From NCBI GenBank assembly GCA_932521025.1, contig OW051468.1:2356064-2420063 (forward strand): a DNA stretch of 64,000 nucleotides. Reading direction: 5' to 3'. The stretch comes from Oscheius onirici (lineage: Eukaryota > Nematoda > Chromadorea > Rhabditida > Rhabditidae). Shown here piece after piece: positions 12,601-24,893 of this stretch; positions within the stretch are counted from its first letter, which is position 1, and each line of letters begins with the position of its first letter. Made by a program: the position numbers and the translations under genes. The notes beneath the pieces are model-generated. The model was not told where the DNA came from and searched no databases. It saw only the letters and a list, made by a program, of their open reading frames with translations.

Positions 12601-13042
12601 AAAAAACTTCAGTTTTCGTGTAGAAAGACTTACCAATGATAAATCCGACGGTCGTGTTCAGCCATCCCGATCCGGATCCAATATTGAGGAAGCTTTGACC
12701 GCGACGAAGCTCCAACTTTTCCAAAACCGTGGCATACATTCCCGGGGCTGATATATGGAGAAGACCGGGCTGCCAGGCTTCTGTTTCGGCTTCGGGAATC
12801 TATTTTTTTTTTATTTTGCTCAAAAAATGCGTTAAAATTACCTTGAAAGGACTGTCTCGATAGGCTTCGATGACATGATTCGACGGGAAGAATCTGCCAC
12901 GATCTACGAGCCTAAAGGATTATTTTAAGGTTGAAAAAGAGTAAAACCTGAATGCTCGCTCCACATTGCTGTCCTTGATCTGGTGGCCACTGACAAGTGA
13001 GTCGACCAGTTCGTCGTTGCTTTTGCTACTGTTTGAACCCAT
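9618..13042 (-). CDS. PCMTD: PCMTD-like protein (isoaspartate methyltransferase fold plus SOCS-box-like C terminus)
   Basis: About ten exons encode roughly 600 residues, against about 357 in human PCMTD1. The start [16 protein letters not shown] gives an N-terminal Gly2 suitable for myristoylation, as in PCMTD1/2. Next come the VERAFR..DRG block, [17 protein letters not shown], the SAM motif [10 protein letters not shown] (G-x-G-x-G) and [10 protein letters not shown]. These match the PCMT domain of PCMTD rather than of true PCMT1. The last exon (9770-9618) contains [18 protein letters not shown], resembling the Cul5-box LPLPxxLxxYL of the PCMTD SOCS box. Between them lies a long acidic and proline-rich insert absent from vertebrate forms. 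Known PCMTDs bind SAM and recruit Cul5-EloB/C ubiquitin ligase to isoaspartate-bearing substrates, so the role here is inferred. The start is chosen because TTTTCAG lies 6 nt upstream of the ATG. Confidence 0.88.
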
Positions 13043-14901
13043 GTATTGCTGAAAATGGATGTTTTTAGCGCGAAATTGTGAATATTTTAAGGTAAAGCAC
13101 AATAAATGAAACAGGTAGGGAAAAGACAATAAAAAGACGTGTGAGGCAACAATGCAGCAGGGGAATCGATCCAACGAATGGGAGAACTTTTTTTGCAGGA
13201 AAAATGCAAACTTTGGAGTTTTATGGGTTGCATAATGGCCTTTCTAGACGTTTACCGAATATTAGGCGAAATTGGTAGAAATTTGAGTCGAAATAGGCGA
13301 AATAAACAAATAGCACCAGGACAAAGTTCAGAAACAGCAAATTTTCGGCAATTACTAGAAAAATGGGTGTTTCGCTAAAAGTTACTACTAAAATCAGTCT
13401 AAAATGATCTTTTCAGGCTCAACAACTTCGAGAAAGAACAATGACTGGTAAAGAGGAGAAACAGCCGAAAAATGGAGCCGTTGTGAGTGTGCGAGAACGC
13501 TTTCGGTCTCCCTGCCGGCGGGCAGAGACGAGGAGGCAGAGCGCGACCGAGAGAGCGGTGGCCATATCTTGCAAACAGCAGCCCTTGTTGTCTAAAGGGG
13601 CCTTTCCCGGATAGAAGGGAATTTTGGGGGATTCTTTCGGAGAAATGCAACAATTCTTGAATAAATGCTTAAAAAAATTCAGAAGGGAAGATCCGCGAAA
13701 GGCACGGAGAAGGAAGAATGCGTGAAGTTTCGGTCGAGCTGCGCGGAGATGCCGGAAGAAAGCTGCTGGAAGGTAAAAAAAAACTGGGATTTTGTCACAA
13801 AAATCAGTTCATCATGAACATGACCTCAACTTCCTGCTCTTTAGGCCGAGATTAGGCTTCTTTCGTAGGTTCTTCAGGCACTGTTCAGCGGTTGGCTCCC
13901 AGCTGCAATGATGCAAAAATCGAAAGAAGCACATGAGATAACTGTAGTCTTATCTACAGGAACGTATTGTTTTGAGGGCATTTCAAAAAGAGAAGGAGCT
14001 TTTTTTGTTGAATTTGTCAAACAAGCTCTTTCGAAGGCAAAGAAACAGATCGGAAATGAAGAAAGAATAGGAAACATTCAAAAAATGTGACAAAAATGAG
14101 TCTAGTTGTCCGTTTTTCTTTGGTAAATATGTAGCACATGGCAGTATCTTTCTCTCTCCCTCCCTCTCACTCGACCACCTGATTGGACGAAGAACCTAGG
14201 TCCTGCCGCCACATCCGAAGAAAACACGTGCACCCGATTGCAGACGCGCTCAAATGTGGAAAGAGGACGCCTTCTTATTCTTGCTGAACCATTTTCAAAC
14301 TGTCCTTTCTTTATTCGGTTACCTTTTTCCTCATTTTACTGGTTTCTGTCAAGAATACTAGCGCAATCAAATGTTTTCTGAAAACCACGAAAACGAAAAA
14401 TATAAAATGAAGAATCGTTTTCTGAAAACCACGACGAAAAATATAAAATGAAGAATCTGAACTTTCCCGCGCAAAAGATCCGACAAGGTAAGTTGGAGGG
14501 AACAAAAGGCGGGAATTCATCTGCCGGATAATTCGCAAACTTCTTTAATTTTCCTCCTTCAGTTTCTCGTAAACTTCGGTTATTTCTTTCTCGAAAACAA
14601 GTTCTAGTTGTTTTCGAGAAAAAGACAGCTTTGAAAATGTTACAGAATCTTTTTAATAGTGCCCTCAGTTTGAAATACTTTGATTGTCTGAATTTTACTG
14701 TTGTCTCTGATTGTTCTGATTGTGAAACTGTGAGTAAAGCAGCCTCGAAAGCGAGGGGAAGCTCCTAAGGCGATAACTTTTTTGATTTCGATAATTTTAC
14801 CATCATAACTCATTCTGTCCTGCTTCGCCTTCTACTCTCCTCTCTTTCCTTTTCTGCTCGAAAACACCGTCAATTTGATATCCTAGCATATCTAAAGGCC
14901 G
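13043..14901. other. Divergent intergenic region between PCMTD-like gene and RAD21
   Basis: This region is presumably a shared promoter for the two divergent genes. No core promoter element is diagnostic. It contains a direct tandem duplication at 14373-14456: two copies of about 42 bp, starting GTTTTCTGAAAACCACGA and ending AAAATGAAGAATC. A GC-rich patch at about 13480-13620 could be an alternative 5' exon, but no coding or splice evidence fixes this. Confidence 0.45.
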
Positions 14902-17341
14902 ATGTTTTATGCACAGTTTGTCCTATCGAAGAAAGGACCGCTAGCCAAGATCTGGCTGGCCGCTCACTGGGAGAAGAAGCTCTCCAAGGCCCAGATCTAC
15001 GAGACGAATGTACAAGATGCCGTCGACGAGATTCTCAAGCCAAAGGTTTGTCAAATGTTGTCAGAAAATGGCAAAAAATTCAGGTTAAAATGGCTCTTCG
15101 TACAACAGGACACCTTCTTCTCGGAATTGTGCGCATCTATTCGCGAAAGACCAAATATCTGCTGGCGGACTGCAATGAAGCCTTCCTTAAAATCAAGATG
15201 GCCTTCCGACCAGGCCAGGCTGAACTTCTCGACGACGGCAGGGAAGCCGTAGCTACAAAACTGACGGGACTGCCGGAAGTCTTCGCCGATTTCGAAGCTC
15301 TTCCCGATTTTAATGATCTCGAATTCGCCAACAACATGCAGGTATCTTTTCCAAGACCTTTAAGCTAGATTCGTCATAAAAATAGCAGGCTAGGGAAGAA
15401 GGGAAATTGTGAAAGATCAGTAAATTGCCCTATTCCAACGTGTGTTGAAGACGGTTCTTTTACATTATTTGCTGCCGAAATATTCTTTCTAAAACTTCTA
15501 ATTGATCTCTTTCTTTTCAGATCAATCAGTCCCGTCTGGACGACATTACTCTTAAAGAGGACCTGATCACCGAGAATGCCAACTACAACAACGATTTTGG
15601 AGTCAGTACACCAAGTTTTCACCCATACCTCTAATTTTCAGATGGACGACTTTGGCGAGATGGCCATGGGCGTCGGAGCTATGGATCACGACTTTATAGA
15701 CTTTGCCATCGGCCAGAACTCGTCCAACTTTGAGGAGGCTCGTCGCGACGGCAGCTCCATCGGCTTCGAGAAGGAAATGACTCCATTTTTGGAAGGCGCT
15801 CAGCCGAGTCGCAATCTCTTTGGCGACGACGATTTCGGTGGTGATGGCGGAGCCATGGACGACGATTTCGCCGATATGGGAGCTTTGGCGCCACTGGACG
15901 GCGGCGATCACGATGATCTGCAGCTCGGAGCTGCCGCCAACAATCTACAGGGCGAGGAGAACAGCTTTGCACTGGAGCCACTGGAAGCCGGAGCACTAGA
16001 GAGATTGCCAAAGCGAAATCAGCGCAAAAGACGTCTCATCATTGACGAGCAGAAGAATCTCAGTGGAGAGGAGATGAAGAACAATATGGCCGATTATACG
16101 TGGGTTTTTTTCCTCTCTTTTTTAGTTTTTGGAGGCGGAGTAGCGTAAGTCTTGTGAAGAGACCAATAGGAGACAGGAAGCCGATATGTTCAGGTCTGAA
16201 CATGCTTAGTTGTTGTACGATTGTCTTTTACCCATTACCGAAATCTAGTCGAACTTCAAAATTGGCTCAGAATAGAAGCAGCCCTGTTTCTAATGTTGCG
16301 ACGATTTCTTATGAACCGTTTCAATTCCCTGCTTTCTGCACCTGTTCCTGAAGCAAAATCGGCTTAAATTTACTGAAGAAACGGCTATAAAATGCATATT
16401 TTTCAGTGACACGCTCCAATCGCTCGATCTGGCTCCGCCGACCAGAAAACTGATGAGAATGAAGGAAGCCGGAACCGTGGAAAAGCTCTTCCAACTGCCC
16501 GGCTGCTCCTTCCTCAGGGCCAAGCCTCTTGTCAAGGTACTTTTTCTATACAATGCGCCTGAAAATCACAAATTTAGCTCTACCAGTCACACCTAGTTAT
16601 GCGAGCCCGTGTCGACAAAGATGCTCCAAGTGTACGCGAAATTCATCAAGATCTCGAGCTTTCTGAACACATCGAAGACGACTTTATTGCCCCGCCTCAT
16701 GTAATTTTAGAGCCCTTTATCTTTTAAACCTTTGTTTGTAGGAAAGTCTTTTTGGCGACGAGTTTGATGACATTGCCCCGATGCCCATGCCCGACTTCCA
16801 TGCCGATTCGCCTCCACCAATGGCCGAATTGGAGTCGATAGCCGAAGAGATGCCGATGAAGGAGGCGGACGAAGTTCAGGCGCCGGACAGAAAGAGGAGA
16901 AAGATCGATGTGCGTTTAATTACTAAAACTGAGCCTGTATCAGACTTTCAAGGCTTTTCTTTTCGAAACGTCAATGTTTCGATAGAATGAGCATCCTATA
17001 AAAATCTTATTTTCCAGAGAACCGAAGAGGAAGAAACAGTAATGGAAGGAGATGAGGATCACCGATGGACCAAGAAGACGCAGGGAGTTCTCAACGCGAT
17101 TGCTACCAAGCTCAAAATCAACGACGAGGTCAGTTTTTCCTTCTTATAACCAAAAACGATTATTTAGATCACATTGACGGACCTGTTGAACAAGGGAGCC
17201 ACACGGAAGCTGGCCGCTCAAAAGTTCTACACATTGCTCGTTCTGAAGAAATGGCAGGCCATTGATGTGCGACAGAAGGAGCCATACGGCGATATCGTTA
17301 TCTCCGCCGGCCCGAATATTGCACAGACTGTGGCACAGTAA
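14902..17341 (+). CDS. RAD21: Cohesin kleisin subunit RAD21/SCC1
   Basis: About nine exons. The N-terminal Rad21/Rec8 domain opens [20 protein letters not shown] (exon 1, 14902-15045) and continues [19 protein letters not shown] then [18 protein letters not shown]. This is the SMC3-binding helical domain typical of mitotic kleisins. The middle is acidic and low-complexity (Asp/Glu/Gly rich), with a basic patch [17 protein letters not shown] that leads into the SA/STAG-binding region. The C terminus, [20 protein letters not shown] then [10 protein letters not shown], is the winged-helix domain that binds the SMC1 head. The stop is TAA at 17339. The product closes the cohesin ring for sister-chromatid cohesion and DNA repair. 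Separase sites (E-x-x-R) such as EEAR are possible but not assignable by eye. It is probably the mitotic form rather than REC8. Confidence 0.95.
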
Positions 17342-17926
17342 ACAATCCCAAATATTTACTCTCAATTTTTCCCCTTCTACCCTAGTTTTTTGTCTCTACT
17401 TATGTAATTTGGAAACCCCCATCTTGTTCCCGATCTCTGTAATATCAGTGTTTCCCTGTATATACGTCACTACACAATAAATCACTCATCCTATTCAATT
17501 TGTTCCTTGAGTTCGAAAGAACGATGTCTCAACAGTTCGAAAGAAACAGAACAAAATGTCACATAAAGTAAGATCCATGAAAATTGTAAGATTACCAACA
17601 GAAGGTGTTCTCAGGAGAAGACCGAAGACCAAGAGCCCTCGTCAGGGGGATTTTTTAATATTTTGTTCGCTCGTCGAATGAGGATTTGAAACTGACGAGC
17701 GCTCGTGTTTGTAAACGAGGAAGCAAGCGCTGCTCGCCAGAAATCTTCGAGCCTGCTCGAAAAACCCTGTCGCAGACAATCTGAAGACCTGGCCAGAAAC
17801 GAGCAAAAGTCGAACCTCTACCGAAGAATTCTCGCCCCTAAAGCGTTCAACAAAAGGCTATGAAATTATAATTCATAAGAAAACATGGTGGAAAATAACA
17901 AAATGATTTATCAACAATGAACAATT
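17342..17926. other. Convergent intergenic region RAD21/RPL4
   Basis: RAD21 (plus) and RPL4 (minus) converge here. A canonical AATAAA at 17476-17481 fits the RAD21 3' end about 135 nt after its stop. Between 17560 and 17860 I see no gene. Confidence 0.6.
17476..17481 (+). terminator. Polyadenylation signal of RAD21
   Basis: AATAAA, 135 nt downstream of the RAD21 stop codon and followed by a T-rich segment (ATTTGTTCCTTG). Confidence 0.75.
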
Positions 17927-19101
17927 TTACTTGGCCGCGGCCTTCTGTTGGACAGCCTTAGCCTGCTTACGAACAACACGGGCATAGGGGTTCAGCTTGT
18001 TCATGAGACTACGCTTCCTCAAGGGGTTTCTGTGGATCTTGGCGACCTTAACGAGCTTCTTTCCGGGACGGACAGCCTTGATGATCTCCTCGGAGCGAAT
18101 GATCTTGGCGAAGTCGGCAGAGTCGACCTTGTTGAGAGGAACGGACCATCCCTTCTTAAGCTGAGCAGAGTTGGCGGCACGAGTTCCGTAGATGGCGTTC
18201 AGTTTCTTGAAAGCAGACTCGGTCCAGATGATAAGACGGCCGAGATGTCCTGAATATGGGAATTATTGAAACATATAACAAGCTAACCTCCAGGAGCGAT
18301 CTTGAGAAGATTGAGCCTCTCAACATTGAGAACATCGACTCCGGGAATGTTACGGAAGGCACGGGCGCACTCGGCATCTTGACCATAGACGACGATGGGT
18401 CCGAGCTTTTGCTTGTGCTTCCTGTTGCGCATTTTTCCTTTTCCAGCACGAGTGCGCTTAGAAGCGTAAACCTGAATCGAACGAGATTTCATTTAAAAAA
18501 AGCAATACACCGATACCTTCTCAATATCAGCCCAAACGTGAGAGCGGCGAAGGAAAGAGACGGCCTCCTTGGTCTTGCGGAAGGATTCGACCTTGTCGGT
18601 AACAACGAGCGGGACCTCGGCGATTTTGTCGATGATGTGTCCACGAGCCTGGAGAAGAGCAGGAACTCCGGAAGCAGCGATGGCGGAGCAGATAGCGTAA
18701 CGCTTCTGGGCTACATTAACACGACGATGCCAGCGGCGGAAGACCTTCAGGGGAGCGAACATGTGACCTCCACGGCACATGTTTCCGAAAGCTCCCTGTC
18801 CGGAACGGTGGGTTCCACCTCCACGGACACGAGGGATACGGGCAACGGCACGTCCAGTTCCCCAGGACTCAGCAGAGTGCTGCTTTCCTAAACAGCAAAG
18901 TTTGCAGGAAGATATGATTCAGAACATACCGGCTAGCTCGGCTACGGCATGAGCCTGGCGCTTGTTCTTGCGGACCTGGTCGTGGATGAAGCTCACGATG
19001 TCTGGGCGGATGGGGGCCTCGAAAACAGCCGGAAGCTGGAGCTGTGTTTCCGTCGCCTCGTACTTCTCATTATAAACTGTGACGAGCGGGCGGGCCGCCA
19101 T
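17927..19101 (-). CDS. RPL4: Large-subunit ribosomal protein L4 (uL4)
   Basis: Four exons. The protein begins [20 protein letters not shown] and continues [57 protein letters not shown] and then [20 protein letters not shown]. This is the diagnostic uL4 core, including the long loop ([20 protein letters not shown]) that lines the nascent-peptide exit tunnel. The C terminus is lysine/alanine-rich ([13 protein letters not shown], stop at 17927-17929). It is a structural protein of the 60S subunit. The start ATG at 19101 lies 6 nt after a TTTTTTTGCAG acceptor, the expected place for a spliced leader. Starting at the upstream in-frame ATG (19113) would require reading through that acceptor. The gene is divergent from the small unknown gene at 19911. 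Confidence 0.97.
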
Positions 19102-19910
19102 TATTACCTGCAAAAAAAGAAATCAACATTGGGAAGAAGGTAAAGTAGAAGAGAGGAAAAGAAGATCATCAAACATGACACATGCGATTATTCTGGGAGG
19201 TAGTCATCGAAGTTTGGTCGCAATTTTTTGAAAAAGATGTGAATTTGCGAATTTCACGGGTGAAAACAAATGGAAAACGGCTGATAAAAGAAAAATACAA
19301 ATATGGGCCAAAGTGAATAATCATCTCGCATTTTCACTCGTTTTTTCATAACTTCAGCGTTAACTCGTAGCCGTTCGATATATGCACAATTTTCGTCGCC
19401 TGCAAAAGAAAAACTAACGAAACCCCAGAAAGGGGCAACAAAAAAGGGTGAAAATTTAGGGAAAGCCTGCTGATTTCGCCGGTCGACTAGATCCCGCGAG
19501 CGGTGTGTACGGTAGTTCGCGGCAGGAACCCCGTCTCCGCGGCACAGTCCTTTAATTTTTGAACTTTCACAGCTGTTTGGATGAATTTTACGTCGATAGG
19601 TTCAACTAAATCTCTGTGGTTTTGTTGGCAAGAAAAACCGCGAAATCGGCTGCGTTTCATGTAGAAAGATGTGACAAGGATAGAGAGTCAATGTCATTCT
19701 GAAAAGTTTAACACACAAACAACACAATCGGAATATTGTCGTGGAAAACCTTGATTTGTCATATGTAATTTTTGGACTTTATTGCTCGTCTTTGCTTCAC
19801 AGCGCCATTCTCAAGCTTTTCTTTCTGTAACTTTGCTGTCTCGCTAAAATTGTCTTGAAAGGGCTTTTTTTCCTGTGTTTTACTACATTTTTGAACTTCT
19901 TCTTGCAGGA
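19102..19910. other. Divergent intergenic region upstream of RPL4
   Basis: It separates RPL4 (minus) from the next plus-strand gene and should contain both promoters. A GC-rich patch lies at about 19480-19560. No TATA box or other diagnostic element is clear, and no gene was seen. Confidence 0.5.
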
Positions 19911-20981
19911 ATGGACAGAGAAGGCATGCCGTTCAATACGCAAATGCCATTCAATACGCAAATGCCGTTCAACACGCAACGAGACGTCTTCTTCAGTCAG
20001 CCGCGACAACAACACGAGGGCTGCTCGTGCCCCGAATTCGTCCAGACACTTCATCGATGCGCCGATCTACTTGGAAAGCGAGTCGCCACCGTCGTTACAA
20101 AGGAAATCGAGCAGTTCAGAAAGACGTTCAACCGAGAGCAGGCCAGTCAGGTATGTTTTTTTCTTATTTACACCGACACACAGCCAACATGATTTGCAAG
20201 ACTTTGCGATATTGCGCACTTTTGGGCTGTAATCATAATGGCTATATTTGTATTCGTCTCAGTCATGCCAGGTCTCTTGAAGGCATGCTGGAGGTTCATA
20301 GCTTTTATTTTCACAAGCTGTGCGAGTGCTTCCTCAAGCGCTCCTCAGCGATTCTACCAAGGCCAGAATCTACTGTGGAAAGAAGAGGATTCCAATCCCA
20401 GAACTGCGACACAGCGGGATTGTCAAGTCAACACTTATGGCTCCGCCAGCGATGCTCGTCTCTACAGTGATTCCACCAAGTCAAGCAGCCGTCTACCCGA
20501 ACAAGAAGACAACTCCAATCAAGAAGATTTCTTCACGACTCGGTCAGGATGTCACCTCCTGGATGAGAAGAAACTGGGCAGTGGTCGAGACCTGAGAGCG
20601 GCGAAGGATTACAAGAAACGACCGTTTCTGCATGATACCCCTCGATTCCGTCAAAATAAACTTGTAAACTTGGAGGTTCACAAACGATCCGGCCCGATAG
20701 CGTAGTGTTTTATATAGTCTAGCCACCCCCGAGTCATAGCTGCTACCATATTTCCCCGGTTTCATTCTTTTATTTATGGTTAAAAACGTACCCTTTTTTT
20801 TCAGGCAATCGCCAATGGAGATCTCGCCTTGTGGAACTACAATGATCTGGATACGACTATGACCGAAACGTGCAGCGAAAATTCACCAGCTTCATCCCCA
20901 TCCAAGCCCTCCACCGAAGATCTGCTGCATGAAATGCTCATCGACTCCACGAGACTTCTTCTTTCCGCTTATGAAGCCTGA
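19911..20981 (+). CDS. Small protein of unknown function with tandem MPFNTQ repeats
   Basis: Two exons (19911-20150 and 20805-20981) join in phase to give about 138 residues. The ATG lies 2 nt after a CTTCTTGCAG acceptor. Residues 6-23 are three perfect MPFNTQ repeats, encoded by nearly identical 18-nt units. A Cys-containing segment follows (HEGCSCPEFVQTLHRCADLL), then a likely amphipathic helix (KEIEQFRKTFNREQASQ). Exon 2 adds an acidic/Ser-rich linker and a helical tail, EDLLHEMLIDSTRLLLSAYE. I recognise no domain. A nuclear regulatory or adaptor role is only a guess. The 654-nt intron is long for this window and contains open frames (see findings), so an alternative isoform is possible. 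RAB8 begins 343 bp downstream on the same strand. Confidence 0.6.
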
Positions 20982-21323
20982 GCACAGCTCGAAGGCACCG
21001 TCTAGCTCTAATATTTTTGATTTTGGAGTTTATGCCCCCGCATGTATTGTTACCGGTAATTTACAGATCTCATATCCTTATATAAAGATGTATTTATTGT
21101 CAAACTTGCCTACTCTTCTTGTTTGTCTGGTAGTTTTGCCCGTACAGTTATTTTCCCCAAGGTGGTCGCATTCTTTATAGCATGTGTAAAGGCGGTGCCA
21201 GTGTTGGCTGAAAAGGCCCCTCTTGGTCACATTTAAATTTGGAAATAGCGCGCAGTTTGTGACAAGTGATATCTTGTTGTTTTCAGGCCTTATTCCTCTC
21301 ATCTCGCCTCAGTTTGGGACATA

Positions 21324-22166
<843 letters not shown>

Positions 22167-22696
22167 TCCTCCTTTACCCTTTTTGTCTTCGCTTACGGTT
22201 AGATTGTACAACATGTGTCCTCTCTTCGACCATAATTCATCCCTTCTCGGTTGTTTCCCAGGCCAAAATCAGTCCGATTTATCCCAGTTTTATGTGATTT
22301 TCTTCCATCCGTTTGAGCATAGTCACACGTCTTTTCGCCTCCATTCTCACATTTACTTTGTTCAAACATTGCCATTTTTGCAAAGTATGTATCATGCATA
22401 AAGTTTTATCACAGTATTCATAAATTTTAAATGCACGTGTGGTAGTATCGACCAAGTTTATCTCGTTTTTTTGGGTAAATGGCATTCCCTACTGTACTCT
22501 ATATCATGTGATCAAATTGTCATTGTTAGTGCTCCATAGCTAAATCAGTCTTTTGAAAACCTTGGTGCGTCCATGTGTAATCAATACAATATTTTCCCTA
22601 GTTACGTCTGCCATTCTGCGCCCATTTCAAGTCATACCTTTACTTCATTATAATACTTGTGCTAATCGGTTCTTTTTCAGCATACGAATCAAAAGA
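22167..22696. other. RAB8 3' region and spacer before DEK
   Basis: It presumably holds the RAB8 3' UTR. No perfect AATAAA is obvious, and no independent gene is seen. The right edge ends in a CTTTTTCAG acceptor 17 nt before the DEK start codon. Confidence 0.5.
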
Positions 22697-24191
22697 ATGT
22701 CTGTAATCGAACAGGAAAATGTAAGCTTTGCGTTCTGTGCCCAACTCATCCACACATTTTAGATTCCTTTGGAAAGTAGTGGCCAGAAGGATGAGGAGGA
22801 GAAGAAGCTCCAGTCGTCTGAGCCGAAAGCTGCTTCCGCTTCGAGCAGCGAAGAGCTGCCGGTTTTCGGTACTCCACCTACGAGTCCATCTAAGGAGATG
22901 GCTGCTGAAGAAGAGCCCGTGATGTCGACTCAGACCACAATCACCGTCGGCCAGGAGATGATCGAGACGGAGCTGGTCATGGAAATTGTCGAGGCTTCCG
23001 GAAAGGAAGAACAACCTGTTGAGGAGAAGAAAGAGCCTGTCGAGGAGATGGCTGAACTGGACGCTCAACAAGATGAGGATGCAGAGGGCGAAGAAGAAGA
23101 AACACCTTCTCCTGGTAAGCCCATTTCTTCAAAGACAGTGAACTAATCGCCAAACTTCCAGGACTCTTTGAGCAGCCGCTGATCGTCGAGGGCAAGCGTC
23201 ATCGCACCACAACACAGATGCTCCAGTACCAGTCTCCTGCTGTCAATACTCCCAAGTACAAAGGTGGCAGCGGTGCTGAGCTAGGAAACGAACCTCATTG
23301 TAGGTTTTTTTTAATGTTCCCTGCCTAAACCTCATGATTACAGTCCTCGAAGTCGTTGCCAAGAAGTCCACCGAGGAGCTGAAGCCTCTGCACAAGATTC
23401 TCTACGGTCACACAGGAAAACATGCGGTACTCAAAAAGGAGCTCCGTCGCTTCAGCGGATTCAACTTTGACGAAAAGAGTCAGGACTTTGCCAAGAGGCA
23501 CAAGATGCTGACCAGCTTGAAAAGCAAGGAACTTGCTCTCGTTCAGAGTGCCTTCCGCAAGTTCTACTGGCCTGAGGACAAGAAGGACAAGGACAATTAT
23601 GTAATATTTATCTTTTAATTGATTGCAAAACAACACATTTCAGGCCACGGAACTCTTGAAGGTTCTTCTCTCTCCTCCTGACAAGACGGCTGCCACCAAG
23701 AAGCCCAAGGCCTCTTCTCAGACCCCGACTCGTGGTCGAAAGCGTGCTACTTCTGGCTCCCAGGAACCGAAGAAGAAGCGCATGAGAAGAAGTAAGAAGG
23801 TACTTATTCTCGGCTAGATCGTGCAAACTGAAATCTGATTAGGTTGTCGAAAGTGAAGATGAAGCCGAAGACGTCTTCGAGCACGAAGAGGAGGAAGAAG
23901 AGCCTATGGAAGTCGAAGTCAAGGACGACAAAAAGCCAACGTCCTCAGAACTCACGGAATTGATCGAAGCAATCATCAAAGTCGCCGATTTCAACACGGT
24001 TAGAGTCTTTTCGAAAATATTTTATTTCAATTCTCATGTTTTAGCTCAATACGAGAGGAATAATCGAGCAGATCTCGGTCAAATACCCGGAGATGGATGT
24101 CGAGAAGCGTCGTCTCGAGATCAAGAAGATTGTCAAGCAGGTCATCTTGGCCCATGCTCCTCCTATCACCACTGAACGCAAACCCGAGTAA
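22697..24191 (+). CDS. DEK: DEK chromatin protein
   Basis: Seven exons give about 410 residues. Exon 1 codes only MSVIEQEN. An acidic Ser/Glu-rich region precedes GLFEQPLIVEGKRHR. The SAP-like pseudo-domain follows: FLEVVAKKSTEELKPLHKIL, then YGHTGKHAVLKKELRRFSGF and ALVQSAFRKFYWPEDKK. This matches the DEK block K-S-x-E-x-L-K-x-L-H-x-L-L-x-x-x-G and its FSGF turn. A basic linker (GRKRATSGSQEPKKKRMRRS) is probably the nuclear signal. The C-terminal DEK_C domain reads TELIEAIIKVADFNT, then LNTRGIIEQISVKYPEMDVE and KRRLEIKKIVKQVI. Family members bind DNA and nucleosomes and modulate splicing and histone H3.3 deposition. The polyadenylation signal AATAAA is at 24373-24378. Confidence 0.93.
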
Positions 24192-24893
24192 CCTACTCTT
24201 CTACCTTCTAATTTTCTGCAACTCTCTTCTACTACCAGTTAGTTCGTTGTCTGTATCATTTTGCTCTTCTCCTCGCACCCTATTACCTCAGTTTGTCCCC
24301 TCTAACCTCGTCGATCTCTTCAAACACAATATGATCTGATCGACTTATATGTGCCGGTATCTTTGCTTTTGTAATAAAGTTGTCATTTTCAAGTCAGTCC
24401 TCAGCCGTAGTGAGATGTACGACTTCTCTCGGGAACAAGAATTTGTTCCAATAGGCCAATGACAAAACATGTCTCGAAGAAGGATGAAAAGGTTTCTGGT
24501 TGGCCACGCGAATAAGAAAAAAATGCTATCTTACCCGGGAAAGAAATTTATGCGGAAACTTTTTACCTGGGCAGCTTCAGGAACTTTCTAGAATCCGAAA
24601 ACTTTTCCGCTGCTTTATAGAAGCAGACCAGCTCTACTACAGGAAGTAAATCGACTGTAGCTTCTCCATGTTCTTTCTTCTCGATTCTAGTCCAGAACTT
24701 GGTTTCAGTCTTTTCAGATTTCTTTAAGCGGGATACGTTCAAAAAAAGTGCTCCAGCCAGCCTTCTGGCTAGACTTCAAATGCTGTTACCTGGGCAAGAA
24801 GGGAATTCAATGAACAAACTGCCCCCTCCCCCTGTCGATAGTGTTAGAAAGTAAGACGTTTTTCCATTTTATTTCTTCCAAGTTACAAGACGG
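24192..24893. other. Convergent intergenic region DEK / F-box-like gene
   Basis: It holds the DEK 3' UTR, with AATAAA at 24373-24378. The rest (about 24400-24890) shows no coding potential or recognisable repeat. Confidence 0.55.
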
